Shown: piece by piece, positions 44,558 through 53,154 of the stretch | Numbering within the stretch: the stretch's first letter is position 1 | Layout of the letters: each line of letters opens with the position of its first letter | Assembly: GCF_014202115.1 (NCBI RefSeq) | Contig: NZ_JACHFW010000011.1 | Span: 1-64,000, forward strand | From: Catenibacillus scindens | Lineage (GTDB): Bacteria > Bacillota > Clostridia > Lachnospirales > Lachnospiraceae | Length of the DNA: 64,000 nt | Direction of reading: 5' to 3' | The notes under the pieces: model-generated | The model's database searches: none | What the model saw: only the letters and a program-made list of their open reading frames with translations | Told to the model about the DNA's origin: nothing | Translations under genes and position numbers: made by a program

Positions 44558-44607
44558 AGATACATAATCGTCAAGACGGCAACAATCAGAAGTTATGGAG
44601 GGTAACA

Positions 44608-45375
44608 ATGGAATATAGTAAGGAAGATTTAATGGAAGCAAAAAAGCAAATTTGGGGAGTGGGAGAGAACATGGGAACAGAGGAAAGTAAAAAAATCTGG
44701 GAGGAGAACGCACAATTTTGGGATAATGCAATGGGTGACGAATCTAATGAATTTCACAGAGAGGTAGTGCGTCCCAAAGTAACGGAACTTCTATCTCCTA
44801 ATCCTGCGGATTACATTTTGGATATTGCGTGTGGCAATGGAAATTATTCTTCGTATCTTGCACAAAGAGGCGCTTCGGTTGTCGCTTTTGATTACAGCAA
44901 AAAAATGATAGAATTGGCTAAAAGACGGCAATCACAATATGCAAAACAAATTGAATTTTGTGTGGCGGATGCGACCGATAGAAAAAGTATATTAGAATTA
45001 AAAAGAAATCGAGCCTTTACGAAAGCAGTTTCTAATATGGCAATTATGGATATTACGGATATTGAACCACTTCTTATGGCTGTTTATGAACTGTTGCAGG
45101 AAAGCGGAATTTTTGTCTTTGCAACGCAACACCCTTGTTTTGTCACGTTGACTGAAAAATATATGACACCGCACAGTTACTATGATATAGCGATTGAAGG
45201 GCAACCGAAAGAGCAGATTTATTATCATCGTTCCATACAAGATATTTTTAACCTTTGTTTTAGAGCTGGATTTGTCATTGATGGATTTTATGAAGAATGT
45301 TTTAAAACCAACAAAGAAATTCCTATGGTAATGATAGTAAGGCTTAAGAAGGTAAAACGTGATAGCTTAAAATAA
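44608..45375 (+). CDS. Class I SAM-dependent methyltransferase, AT-rich
   Basis: 255 residues from ATG 44608 (GGAGGG upstream). Motif I is ILDIACGNGNYSSYLAQRGA (~70-89), followed by VVAFDYSKKMIELAKRR and a motif IV-like KAVSNMAIMDITD region. Family: Methyltransf_11/25 type small-molecule methyltransferases. Its base composition is much richer in A+T than tet(W) and the mob genes around it, so it was probably acquired separately. It follows tet(W) directly (50 bp). Substrate unknown; a role in drug resistance is possible but unproven. Confidence 0.82.
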   Translation: MEYSKEDLMEAKKQIWGVGENMGTEESKKIWEENAQFWDNAMGDESNEFHREVVRPKVTELLSPNPADYILDIACGNGNYSSYLAQRGASVVAFDYSKKMIELAKRRQSQYAKQIEFCVADATDRKSILELKRNRAFTKAVSNMAIMDITDIEPLLMAVYELLQESGIFVFATQHPCFVTLTEKYMTPHSYYDIAIEGQPKEQIYYHRSIQDIFNLCFRAGFVIDGFYEECFKTNKEIPMVMIVRLKKVKRDSLK

Positions 45376-45546
45376 ATTCAAGTTTGTCGGGTAAATAGCA
45401 AACCCAGCCGAGCCAGTCAACGGTCAAGATGAACGGCGCATATGCGCAGCCGTTGACAGCCCCGCCCGCCTTTGCTGGTAGGCAATCAAGGGGCGACAGC
45501 AAGAAGTGCCACCGCCCCGCACTATTATTCAGAAAGGGGAATTTCC

Positions 45547-45969
45547 ATGACCGACCAGATAGCCTATCAAGAATATATCCAGCGCAGGTACAACGCCTTT
45601 TGCAAGACTGTTATCCGCTGTGCCGCCTTGGACAAGATTTTGAAGCTTAAACGGCAATGGGAACGGCAAGTTTCCCTTGACTATCTGATGAACGAGAAGT
45701 TTGTCCAGTTTGCCGCGTCGGAGCCGGACGAGGAATACCCATTTACCGTCTGCGGTCAGACCGTCCTGCTCTGCAACGCCGCCCTTGCCGACGCGATCTC
45801 TGTTTTGCCGGAGCAGACGCGGGAAGAAATCCTGCGCTATTACTTTCTGCGCCAGCCGCAGCGCGTGATCGGCGCGTGTATTGGCCGGTCACGCAGCACA
45901 GCGGGGCGGCATATCCAGCTTGCCTTGCAGCGGCTACGCGAAGAAATGGGGGTGAGCCGGTATGAGTAG
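45547..45969 (+). CDS. Sigma-70 family-like regulator
   Basis: 140 residues from ATG 45547 with GAAAGGGG upstream. The C-terminal ~60 residues (LPEQTREEILRYYFLRQPQR, GRSRSTAGRHIQLALQRLRE) form a region-4-type helix-turn-helix as in sigma factors of Tn916-like elements. Region 2 is not obvious. It overlaps the next small HTH gene by 8 bp, the same pairing as the Tn916 regulator genes. Probably controls transfer or excision genes of the nested element. Confidence 0.8.
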   Translation: MTDQIAYQEYIQRRYNAFCKTVIRCAALDKILKLKRQWERQVSLDYLMNEKFVQFAASEPDEEYPFTVCGQTVLLCNAALADAISVLPEQTREEILRYYFLRQPQRVIGACIGRSRSTAGRHIQLALQRLREEMGVSRYE

Positions 45970-46174
45970 ACTTCTCCCCTATGAAACAATCCTCAAAGCC
46001 CGTGAGGGCGACCCAGAAGCCGTGAACGCTGTCCTGCTCCACTACGCCGGATATATCCGCTATTTCTCAAAAGTGAACGGGCAGGTCAACGCCGAGGTGG
46101 AGGACTATGTAAAGCAGCGGTTAATTGACTGTCAATTCAAGTTCCGGCTTGACGAACCACCGGACAAGTCATAA
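45962..46174 (+). CDS. Small helix-turn-helix protein (Tn916 Orf8-like)
   Basis: 70 residues: MSRLLPYETILKAREGDPEA, HYAGYIRYFSKVNGQVNAEV and VKQRLIDCQFKFRLDEPP. Short HTH_16-type helical proteins like this partner a sigma-like protein in Tn916 relatives. Translation is coupled to the upstream gene (overlapping start). Regulatory role inferred. Confidence 0.8.
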   Translation: MSRLLPYETILKAREGDPEAVNAVLLHYAGYIRYFSKVNGQVNAEVEDYVKQRLIDCQFKFRLDEPPDKS

Positions 46175-46184
46175 AAACTGAATA

Positions 46185-46671
46185 CCAGCCGCCACCGACG
46201 CGGCCAGCGAAAGCAGTAAGTCTTGAAAAAGATTTACTGCTTTTTTTGTTGTCCGGCTCCGCTCCCGGCCATTTTGCCCCCTGCCGGTTGTAGTAGTAAG
46301 CGAGGAGGGAATTTTTCTGCCCTGGTGTTTGGCATTTGGAGCATTTACCCGTAGTAGAGGGCAAAGAGAAAGGATTTCTCCAACACCGGGTAGAAACCAC
46401 TGCGTCCGGTGTCATTTTAGCGAAAGCGGGCAGGAATGCCCTTTACAGGATTAGTAGTAGCAGAAAAAGAGAAACAAACTTTTGTGGTTGCAGTTTTCCA
46501 AAAAAGTGGCGGACGGAAGTGAGAGAAAGTTTGCAGTCACGGAGAGCAAGTTTCTACCACGGTGCCAAAATCCGCAATTCTGCAGTTTTGCCCCTCGCGG
46601 GAAACTTGTTGGGGAGTGCCTTCCCCAAACCCTGCTCATGCGCCCTTACGGGCGAGAAAGGAGGTCACACC
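46185..46671 (+). other. Non-coding stretch upstream of mobC; likely oriT region
   Basis: No credible gene. It contains several palindromes: ACACCGG...CCGGTGT (46391-46413 region), TTGGGGAGTGCCTTCCCCAA (near 46609-46628) and GCCCTTACGGGC (near 46642-46653). Repeated GTAGTAGTA and AGTTTGC/AGTTTC motifs are also seen. The oriT of MOBP elements usually lies just upstream of the mob genes, and this is the only long gap in the nested element. The nic site was not identified. Confidence 0.5.
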
Positions 46672-47070
46672 ATGCGAAAGAAATACAACACGCCCCACCG
46701 CAGCCGCGTTGTGAAAACCCGGCTGTCCGAAGATGAGTATGCCGACTTCACAGCGCGGCTTGCGCCCTATGGTATCAGCCAGTCCGAATTTCTCCGGCAG
46801 GCGATACGGCGGGCGACCATACGCCCGGTTGTCCATGTGTCGTCGGTCAATGACGAGTTGCTTTCCGCTGTCGGGAAGCTGACAGCCGAGTACGGCAGGA
46901 TCGGCGGCAACCTCAATCAGATTGCCCGGTATCTGAACGAATACGGCGTACCCTACAACACCCTTTCCGGCGAGGTACGCGCCGCCATATCCGACCTTGC
47001 CGTCCTCAAGTATGAAGTCCTCAAGAAAGTAGGTGACGCGGTTGGCAACACTCAAGCATATCAACTCTAA
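46672..47070 (+). CDS. mobC: MobC-family relaxosome protein
   Basis: 132 residues; ribosome-binding site AAGGAGG before ATG 46672. Ribbon-helix-helix-type N-terminus (VVKTRLSEDEYADFTARLAP, ISQSEFLRQAIRRATI) and the MobC signature GRIGGNLNQIARYLNEYG. MobC helps the relaxase to melt and nick oriT. The relaxase gene begins before this one ends (38-bp overlap), the standard arrangement. Confidence 0.92.
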   Translation: MRKKYNTPHRSRVVKTRLSEDEYADFTARLAPYGISQSEFLRQAIRRATIRPVVHVSSVNDELLSAVGKLTAEYGRIGGNLNQIARYLNEYGVPYNTLSGEVRAAISDLAVLKYEVLKKVGDAVGNTQAYQL

Positions 47071-48667
47071 AAACGCCGACTACGGAGCCGCCGAGCAATA
47101 TCTTCTCTTTGAGCATGACGAGTTTACCATGAAGCCCGTCCTTGATGAAACCGGCAGGCTTATCCCCCGCGAGGACTACCGGCTGTCCACGCTGAACTGC
47201 GACGGGGAGGATTTTGCCGTTGCGTGTATGCGGGCCAATCTCCGCTATCAGAAAAACCAGCGGCGGGAAGATGTGAAAAGCCACCACTACATCATCAGCT
47301 TTGACCCGCGGGACGGGCCGGACAACGGCCTGACCGTAGACCGGGCGCAGGCGTTGGGGGAACAATTCTGTAAAGAGCATTTTCCCGGCCACCAGGCCCT
47401 TGTCTGCACCCACCCGGACGGGCATAACCACAGCGGCAACATTCATGTGCATATCGTCATAAACAGCCTGCGGATTGAGGAAGTGCCGTTCCTGCCCTAC
47501 ATGGACAGGCCGGCCGATACGAAAGTCGGCTGCAAGCACCGATGTACCGACGCTGCCCTGCGCTACTTCAAATCCGAAGTCATGGAGATGTGCCACCGGG
47601 AGGGGCTTTATCAAATCGACCTCTTGAACGGCAGCAAGAACCGCGTCACCGACCGGGAGTATTGGGCGCAGAAAAAGGGACAGGCCGCGCTGGACAAGCA
47701 GAACGCCCCCATGATTGCCGATAGTATCACGCCCCGGCAGACCAAGTTTGAAACGAACAAGGAGAAGCTGCGGCAGACCCTACGGAAAGCCCTTGCCACC
47801 GCCGCCAGCTTTGACGAGTTTTCCTCTCTGTTGCTGCAGGAGGGTGTGACCGTCAAGGAGAGCCGGGGGCGGCTTTCCTACCTCACGCCGGACAGGACAA
47901 AGCCAATTACCGCCCGGAAGCTGGGCGACGATTTTGACCGCGCCGCTGTCTTTGCCGTTTTAGAGCAAAACGCCGCCAGAGCAGCCGAAGCGCCAGCCAG
48001 ATCCCCCGATCCCCCACGCACCATAAAAGACCGCTTGCAGGTTGCCAGAGCCGAGATAGCCGCCCCGAAACAGGACGGAGTGCAGCGGCTTGTGGACATT
48101 GAGCAGAAAATGGCCGAGGGCAAAGGCCGGGGCTATGAACGCTGGGCGAAGATACACAATCTGAAGCAGGCCGCCAAAACGCTGTCCGTCTACCAGCAAT
48201 ACGGCTTTACTTCCCCGGAGCAGTTAGAAGCCGCCGTTGACACCGCCTATCAGAAAATGCGCCAGACCAGCGGCGAACTGAAAGCACTGGAAACGAAGCT
48301 GCAAGGGAAAAAGAAGTTGCAGCGGCAGGTGTTGGCCTACGCCCAGACCAAGGCCGCCCGCGACGGGCTGCGGGCACAGAAATCCGAGAAAGCCCGCGCC
48401 GCATACCGGCAGGCCCATGAGAGCGATTTTATCATAGCCGACGCAGCAGCCCGGTATTTCAAGGCGCATGGCATTACCAAGCTGCCCGCCCGGAAAGCGT
48501 TGCAGGCCGAGATCGAGCAGCTTATCTCCGAGAAAGACGGCCTGTATAACACCTATCACGAACAGAAACAGCGGTTCAAGGAGTTGCAGACCGTCAAGCG
48601 GAACATCGACCAGATTTTGCGCCGGGACGAGCCGCACCGCAGAAAGGAGCAGAGCCATGAGCGATAA
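47033..48667 (+). CDS. MobA-type relaxase (MOBP)
   Basis: 544 residues. Relaxase domain in the first ~300 residues: tyrosine near the start in KNADYGAAEQYLLF, motif II-like YHHYIISFDP sequence (SHHYIISFDPRD), and the metal-binding three-His motif HPDGHNHSGNIHVHIVINS (~126-144). The C-terminal half is coiled-coil and basic. It nicks oriT and pilots the strand, using the transfer machinery of a helper, here possibly the surrounding ICE itself. GTG 47033 is used; a TTG three codons later is possible. Confidence 0.92.
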   Translation: MTRLATLKHINSKNADYGAAEQYLLFEHDEFTMKPVLDETGRLIPREDYRLSTLNCDGEDFAVACMRANLRYQKNQRREDVKSHHYIISFDPRDGPDNGLTVDRAQALGEQFCKEHFPGHQALVCTHPDGHNHSGNIHVHIVINSLRIEEVPFLPYMDRPADTKVGCKHRCTDAALRYFKSEVMEMCHREGLYQIDLLNGSKNRVTDREYWAQKKGQAALDKQNAPMIADSITPRQTKFETNKEKLRQTLRKALATAASFDEFSSLLLQEGVTVKESRGRLSYLTPDRTKPITARKLGDDFDRAAVFAVLEQNAARAAEAPARSPDPPRTIKDRLQVARAEIAAPKQDGVQRLVDIEQKMAEGKGRGYERWAKIHNLKQAAKTLSVYQQYGFTSPEQLEAAVDTAYQKMRQTSGELKALETKLQGKKKLQRQVLAYAQTKAARDGLRAQKSEKARAAYRQAHESDFIIADAAARYFKAHGITKLPARKALQAEIEQLISEKDGLYNTYHEQKQRFKELQTVKRNIDQILRRDEPHRRKEQSHER

Positions 48668-49043
48668 CCTGCCCCACATGGACTACCGCCAGCACCGGCG
48701 GGCGCGGCGGCTGGTACATGAGTGCTGTAACTACGATGAGGGGAACTGCCTGCTATTGGACGACGGGGAGCCTTGCGTGTGCGTCCAGAGCATTTCCTTT
48801 TCCCTCATGTGCCACTGGTTCCGTGTGGCTGTCCTGCCCCTTGACGGGGAGCTGGCCGCAGCCCTCTTGTGCCGGGGAAGCCGGAAACGGTGTGCCGTCT
48901 GCGGGGCGGCCTTTGTCCCCAAATCCAACCGGGGAAAATACTGCCCCGACTGCGCCGGGCGCATGAAGAAAATCAAAGCCGCCGAGAGAAAGCGGAAACA
49001 AAGGCAGAGATGTCACGCTTTAGAGCCTTTCAAACCCGCATAA
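48657..49043 (+). CDS. Cysteine-rich VLP-type mobile-element protein
   Basis: 128 residues from ATG 48657 (overlaps the relaxase stop by 11 bp). Cysteine-rich: HECCNYDEGNCLLLDDGEPC in the first half and KRCAVCGAAFVPKSNRGKYC, PDCAGRMKK in the second, forming likely zinc ribbons. The family (cysteine-rich VLP protein) occurs beside relaxase genes in Firmicutes elements. Function unknown. Basic tail. Confidence 0.82.
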   Translation: MSDNLPHMDYRQHRRARRLVHECCNYDEGNCLLLDDGEPCVCVQSISFSLMCHWFRVAVLPLDGELAAALLCRGSRKRCAVCGAAFVPKSNRGKYCPDCAGRMKKIKAAERKRKQRQRCHALEPFKPA

Positions 49044-49115
49044 ATCAAGGCTTTTTTCGTGGGTGTCAAAGGGTACGCGATACATTTATCCTTTTCCCCC
49101 GGAAACGGCGTTTTA

Positions 49116-49910
49116 ATGCGTGACAATACGCCAAAATCAACCCGAACACAGGGAGGTGATCCTATCGCTGATTATATCAGGGCAGACACGCGGCTGCCCG
49201 CCTATCTGCCGTATCCCCGTTTCCTGCTGAAAATGGAGATTTCACAGACCGCCAAGCTGCTGTATTCGCTGCTGTTAGACCGTTCCACCCTCTCCCAGAA
49301 AAACAAGTGGCTGGACGACGAGGGCAGGATTTATATTATCTATCCCATCGCGGAGATAGCAGAAATACTGGATAAAGGCAGCACCACCATCAAGGGGGCG
49401 CTTAATGAACTGGACACGGCGGGGCTGTTGGAACGGGAACGGGGCGGCTTCTCCGCACCGAACCGGCTTTATGTCAAAGTACCGCCAGTGCCACAGGTAC
49501 AGTTTTCAGACCAACTGATGGCCGGAAGTCCGCCCCTCATAGAGCCGGAAAACCGTCCTACTGATGGTCAGAAAACCGACCTTATGATGGTCGGAAAACC
49601 GTCCCCTAACCAAACTACTATAAACAACCTTACAGAGAGCCAAACAAAGGGAGTGAGTGGGGGGCCGTCCGCGCCCTATGGCCGATATGGAAATATTTTT
49701 CTGTCACAGACCGAATACGACGAGTTGCAGGCAGAGTACCCTGACAGGCTGGAACGGTTCATCGAGGAAATGAGCCGCTACCTTGCCGCCAACGGGAAAA
49801 GCTACCAGAACTATGCCGCCGCCCTGCGGATATGGGCGGGGAACGACAAAAAGGAAGCCCCTAAAAAGGGCATACCAGACTACTCATGCAAGGAGGGCGA
49901 GAGTTTATGA
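49116..49910 (+). CDS. Replication initiator RepA-N-like protein
   Basis: 264 residues from ATG 49116. N-terminal initiator domain: RLPAYLPYPRFLLKMEISQT, AKLLYSLLLDRSTLSQKNKW and GSTTIKGALNELDTAGLLER (winged helix). C-terminal ~60 residues (FLSQTEYDELQAEYPDRLER) form a second conserved helical domain. Such initiators start autonomous replication of the excised element. Stop overlaps the DnaC-like start (4 bp). Confidence 0.85.
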   Translation: MRDNTPKSTRTQGGDPIADYIRADTRLPAYLPYPRFLLKMEISQTAKLLYSLLLDRSTLSQKNKWLDDEGRIYIIYPIAEIAEILDKGSTTIKGALNELDTAGLLERERGGFSAPNRLYVKVPPVPQVQFSDQLMAGSPPLIEPENRPTDGQKTDLMMVGKPSPNQTTINNLTESQTKGVSGGPSAPYGRYGNIFLSQTEYDELQAEYPDRLERFIEEMSRYLAANGKSYQNYAAALRIWAGNDKKEAPKKGIPDYSCKEGESL

Positions 49911-50749
49911 AGAATGAAATCAACGCGGTTTTGGAGAATATGACGACCACCATCCCGGAGCCGGAGGACTACACCGGCGAGGACGGTTTACTGTACTGCG
50001 GCAAGTGCCGCAAGCCGAAAGAAGCCTATTTTGCGCCGGATAAGGCCGCTATCTTCGGGCGCGACCGCCACCCGGCAGAGTGCGACTGCCAGAGAACCGC
50101 CCGCGAGGAACGGGAAGCCGCCGAAAAGCGGCGCAGACACCTTGACACCGTGGAAGAACTGAAACGCCGGGGCTTTACCGACCCCACCATGCGGGACTGG
50201 ACTTTCGAGAACGACAACGGCAGGAACCCGCAGACCGGGCTTGCCCGCCGGTATGTGGAGCATTGGGAAGATATGCGGACAGACAATATCGGCTGCCTGT
50301 TCTGGGGCGGCGTAGGCACCGGCAAAAGCTACCTTGCAGGCTGTATCGCAAACGCCCTCATGGAGAAAGAAATCCCCGTCCGCATGACGAACTTTGCTCT
50401 TATCCTCAATGACCTTGCCGCCAGCTTTGAGGGGCGCAACGAGTACATTTCCCGCCTTTGTCGTTATCCGCTGCTGATCCTTGACGACTTCGGCATGGAA
50501 CGCGGGACGGAATACGGGCTGGAACAGGTGTTCAATGTGATTGACAGCCGTTACCGCAGCGGCAAGCCGCTGATCGTCACGACCAACCTTACGCTGGACG
50601 ACCTGCACAACCCGGAGGACACCGCCCATTCCCGGATTTATGACCGCCTGCTTTCCATGTGCGTCCCGGTACGCTTTACCGGCGACAACTTCCGGCAGGA
50701 AACCGCCAAGCGGAAAATGGAGAGCATGAAGAAACTGATTACCGACTGA
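49907..50749 (+). CDS. DnaC/IstB-like helicase loader ATPase
   Basis: 280 residues from ATG 49907 (GGAGGGCGAG upstream). N-terminal zinc-binding-type cysteines (LYCGKCRKP, HPAECDCQR), then AAA+ domain: Walker A LFWGGVGTGKSYLAGCI (~133-149), Walker B PLLILDDFGMERGTE and sensor VTTNLTLDDL. Works with the RepA-like initiator to load helicase on the element's origin. Confidence 0.92.
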   Translation: MKNEINAVLENMTTTIPEPEDYTGEDGLLYCGKCRKPKEAYFAPDKAAIFGRDRHPAECDCQRTAREEREAAEKRRRHLDTVEELKRRGFTDPTMRDWTFENDNGRNPQTGLARRYVEHWEDMRTDNIGCLFWGGVGTGKSYLAGCIANALMEKEIPVRMTNFALILNDLAASFEGRNEYISRLCRYPLLILDDFGMERGTEYGLEQVFNVIDSRYRSGKPLIVTTNLTLDDLHNPEDTAHSRIYDRLLSMCVPVRFTGDNFRQETAKRKMESMKKLITD

Positions 50750-50763
50750 AAGGAGTATTGCCT

Positions 50764-50958
50764 ATGGCAGATAACAAGCAGCACGACACCCGCACCACCC
50801 GCCGCCCTGACTGTGTGACGGAAATCCGCATGGGCAATTCCGTCCTTGTCGTGTCCGGCTATTTCAAGAAAGACACCACAACCACAGCCGCCGACAAAAT
50901 GGCGCGGGTACTGGAAGCGGAAGCCGCTGCTACACAGGAGCCGACTTATCCGGCGTGA
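50764..50958 (+). CDS. TnpW-family transposon-encoded protein
   Basis: 64 residues: MADNKQHDTRTTRRPDCVTE, IRMGNSVLVVSGYFKKDTTT and a tail ending EPTYPA. AAAGGAG lies before ATG 50764. Small proteins of this type (TnpW) occur in Tn4451-like and related elements upstream of the recombinase. Function unknown. Confidence 0.8.
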   Translation: MADNKQHDTRTTRRPDCVTEIRMGNSVLVVSGYFKKDTTTTAADKMARVLEAEAAATQEPTYPA

Positions 50959-51022
50959 ACCGGGGCATGGAAAAGCGGCCATGCCAGGGAGCATGACCGC
51001 TGGAACGAAAATCGGAAGTGCT

Positions 51023-51223
51023 TTAGCAATTCTTAATCTCATTCTCTATAAAATAATTTGCAATTTCAAAGGCTTTTATTCTTCTCTTTGCCAATGTGAT
51101 TTGTGATTTATAACGCTCGGAATTATCCTTTGATTCAAATGTTTTTACTGTTTCTCTTAGCTTGTGCAGAGTTGAATCAATTTGCCTTTTGGCCGCGGTT
51201 AATTCATCTATTGTATACTTCAT
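51023..51223 (-). CDS. Small helical protein, antisense orientation
   Basis: 66 residues from ATG 51223 with AAGGAGA upstream: MKYTIDELTAAKRQIDSTLH, KLRETVKTFESKDNSERYKS and IANYFIENEIKNC. It is the only minus-strand gene of the nested element, convergent with tnpW and divergent from the recombinase, and clearly AT-richer than its neighbours. Predicted all helical. Similar short proteins accompany tet elements; function unknown. Confidence 0.65.
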   Translation of the reverse strand: MKYTIDELTAAKRQIDSTLHKLRETVKTFESKDNSERYKSQITLAKRRIKAFEIANYFIENEIKNC

Positions 51224-51389
51224 GTTTTCTCCTTTAACTTCTGATTTTTTTGTTAAATCAGAGTATACCACGGAGTTATGAACTTTTCTACTGCAAATAT
51301 GGGACGACAACCCATACCATAAAAATCGGAAAATTGAAAAGCTGTAAAGAAGCAAATTTAACGCTTTTGCCGCTGTACAGCCCCCGCCG

Positions 51390-51415
51390 TTCCGTGGTAC
51401 AATGAAACCACGGAA
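51390..51415 (+). promoter_or_regulatory. Promoter-operator of the serine recombinase
   Basis: Perfect inverted repeat TTCCGTGG (51390-51397) / CCACGGAA (51408-51415) around a -10-like TACAAT (51398-51403), 34 bp upstream of the recombinase ATG. A -35 box is not clear. Binding here would block recombinase expression. Confidence 0.6.
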
Positions 51416-51448
51416 TAGTGGGGCTGGCTGTCGGAAACGGAGGATTTT

Positions 51449-53065
51449 ATGTTAAGACAAGCCACCCAAAACCTCATTACCGCCCTTTATCCGAGATTGT
51501 CCCACGAGGATGAATTGCAAGGCGAGAGTAATTCCATATCGAACCAAAAAAGGATACTCGAAACCTACGCAAAACAGAACGGCTTTACCAATCTGCGCTG
51601 GTACACCGACGACGGTTTTTCCGGCGCGAACTTCCAGCGGCCCGGATTTCAAGCCATGCTTGCGGACATTGAAGCCGGGAAAGTGGGTACGGTCATCGTC
51701 AAGGACATGAGCCGGTTAGGGCGAAACTACTTGCAGGTAGGGTTTTACACGGAAATGCTGTTCCCTCAAAAGGGTGTGCGTTTTATCGCTGTCAACGATA
51801 ATGTGGACAGTGCCAGCGAGGGCATGGACAACGATTTTACCCCGCTGCGAAATCTGTTCAATGAATGGCTGGTGAGAGATACGAGCAAGAAAATCAAGGC
51901 AGTGAAAAAGTCAAAAGGCATGAGCGGCAAGCCTGTTACCAGCAAGCCGGTTTACGGCTATGTGATGGACGAGGACGAGAATTTTATTATAGACGAGGAA
52001 GCCGCCCCGGTGGTGCAGCAGATTTACCAGCTTTGCCTTGCCGGGAACGGCCCGACCAAGATTGCCCGTATGCTGACGGAGCAGCAAATCCCCACGCCGG
52101 GGACGCTGGAATATCAGCGGACAGGCAGCACCCGCCGTTATCACCCAGGCTATGAGTGCAAATGGGCGACCAACACCGTCGTTCATATCCTCGAAAACCG
52201 AGAGTACACCGGATGTCTGGTGAACTTCAAAACGGAAAAGCCTTCTTATAAGGTCAAGCACAGCATAGAGAACCCCGTCGAGAAGCAGGCCATTTTCGAG
52301 AACCACCATGAGCCGATCATCGACAAGGAAACATGGGAACGGGTGCAGGAGTTACGCAAACAGCGCAAACGCCCGAACCGCTACGATGAAGTGGGGCTGT
52401 TCTCCGGGATTTTGTTCTGCGCCGACTGCGGCCATGTGCTGTATCAGCAGCGGTATCAGAACAAAGACCGCAAACAGGACTGCTACATCTGCGGCAGCTA
52501 CAAGAAGCGCACCCGCAACTGTACGGCGCACTTTATCCGCACCGATCTGTTGACCGCTGGTGTCCTGGCAAATCTCCGGCAAGTGACCGAATACGCAGCC
52601 AAGCATGAGAGCCGGTTTGTGAAACTACTTGTCCAGCAGAACGAGATCGGCGGCAAGCGAAAGACCGCCGCAGCCATCAAGCAGCTTGAACAGGCGCAGG
52701 AACGCATTTCTGAAATCAGCCGCATTATCAAGCGGCTGTATGAGGACAATGTAAACGGCAAAATCAGCGATGAGCGTTTCATGGAACTGTCGGCTGACTA
52801 CGAAGCCGAGCAAGCGGAGCTGAAAAAGAGAGCCGCCGCCCTGCAAGCCGAACTGGACAAGTCACAGGCAGCTACCGTCAACGCCGAGAAATTTATGGGC
52901 ATTGTCCGCAAGCACCTTGCCTTTGAAGAACTGACCCCCACTCTCTTGCGGGAAATGATCGAGAAAATTGTGGTGCATGAGTGCAGCTATGATGAGAACG
53001 GCACCCGCAGGCAGGACATTGAGATTTATTACAGCTTTGTCGGCAAGATTGACTTGCCCGAATAA
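51449..53065 (+). CDS. Large serine recombinase (TnpX/TndX-type)
   Basis: 538 residues; GGAGG upstream of the ATG. N-terminal resolvase domain: YPRLSHEDELQGESNSISNQ with the catalytic Ser (~18), TDDGFSGANFQRPGFQAMLA and VIVKDMSRLGRNYLQVGFY with the conserved Arg. Then the recombinase domain (PVYGYVMDEDENF; GPTKIARMLTEQQIPTPG) and a zinc ribbon (FCADCGHVLYQQRY, CYICGSYKKRTRNC), and a coiled coil near 395-465. It should excise and integrate the nested element at the AGC junctions. It reads toward the right end. Confidence 0.95.
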   Translation: MLRQATQNLITALYPRLSHEDELQGESNSISNQKRILETYAKQNGFTNLRWYTDDGFSGANFQRPGFQAMLADIEAGKVGTVIVKDMSRLGRNYLQVGFYTEMLFPQKGVRFIAVNDNVDSASEGMDNDFTPLRNLFNEWLVRDTSKKIKAVKKSKGMSGKPVTSKPVYGYVMDEDENFIIDEEAAPVVQQIYQLCLAGNGPTKIARMLTEQQIPTPGTLEYQRTGSTRRYHPGYECKWATNTVVHILENREYTGCLVNFKTEKPSYKVKHSIENPVEKQAIFENHHEPIIDKETWERVQELRKQRKRPNRYDEVGLFSGILFCADCGHVLYQQRYQNKDRKQDCYICGSYKKRTRNCTAHFIRTDLLTAGVLANLRQVTEYAAKHESRFVKLLVQQNEIGGKRKTAAAIKQLEQAQERISEISRIIKRLYEDNVNGKISDERFMELSADYEAEQAELKKRAAALQAELDKSQAATVNAEKFMGIVRKHLAFEELTPTLLREMIEKIVVHECSYDENGTRRQDIEIYYSFVGKIDLPE

Positions 53066-53073
53066 CCGCCCGA

Positions 53074-53106
53074 CCTATCCGACACAATGGCCAAGTGTCG
53101 GATAGG
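53074..53106 (+). terminator. Perfect 12-bp stem at the right end of the nested element
   Basis: CCTATCCGACAC / GTGTCGGATAGG with a nine-base loop, followed after a few bases by AAAATTTTTT. It is likely the recombinase terminator; being 46 bp from the element end it may also belong to the recombination site. Confidence 0.7.
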
Positions 53107-53154
53107 AACGGCAAAATTTTTTGCACTTCTATTGCTTCTTTATCACACATAAGC

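Larger units (their letters stand above)
41979..53154 (+). mobile_element. Nested mobilisable tet(W) transposon inserted in maff2
   Basis: Boundaries are set by the maff2 reading frame: the sequence AGC occurs at 41976-41978 and again at 53152-53154, and deleting one copy plus everything between restores the gene. The element ends are near-matching (GCTAATG on the left; GCTTATG as the complement of the right end), a short terminal inverted repeat. It carries tet(W), a methyltransferase, sigma/HTH genes, mobC, a MobA relaxase, RepA- and DnaC-like genes, tnpW and a large serine recombinase of the TnpX/TndX type at its right end. Serine recombinases of this kind integrate with a 2-bp exchange and leave such short duplications. 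Base composition is higher in GC than the host but with AT-rich islands (tet leader, methyltransferase). The left ~330 bp (41979-42315) hold no clear gene, two palindromes (near 42073-42112 and 42201-42230) and a 32-codon frame at 42178-42276. Confidence 0.88.
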
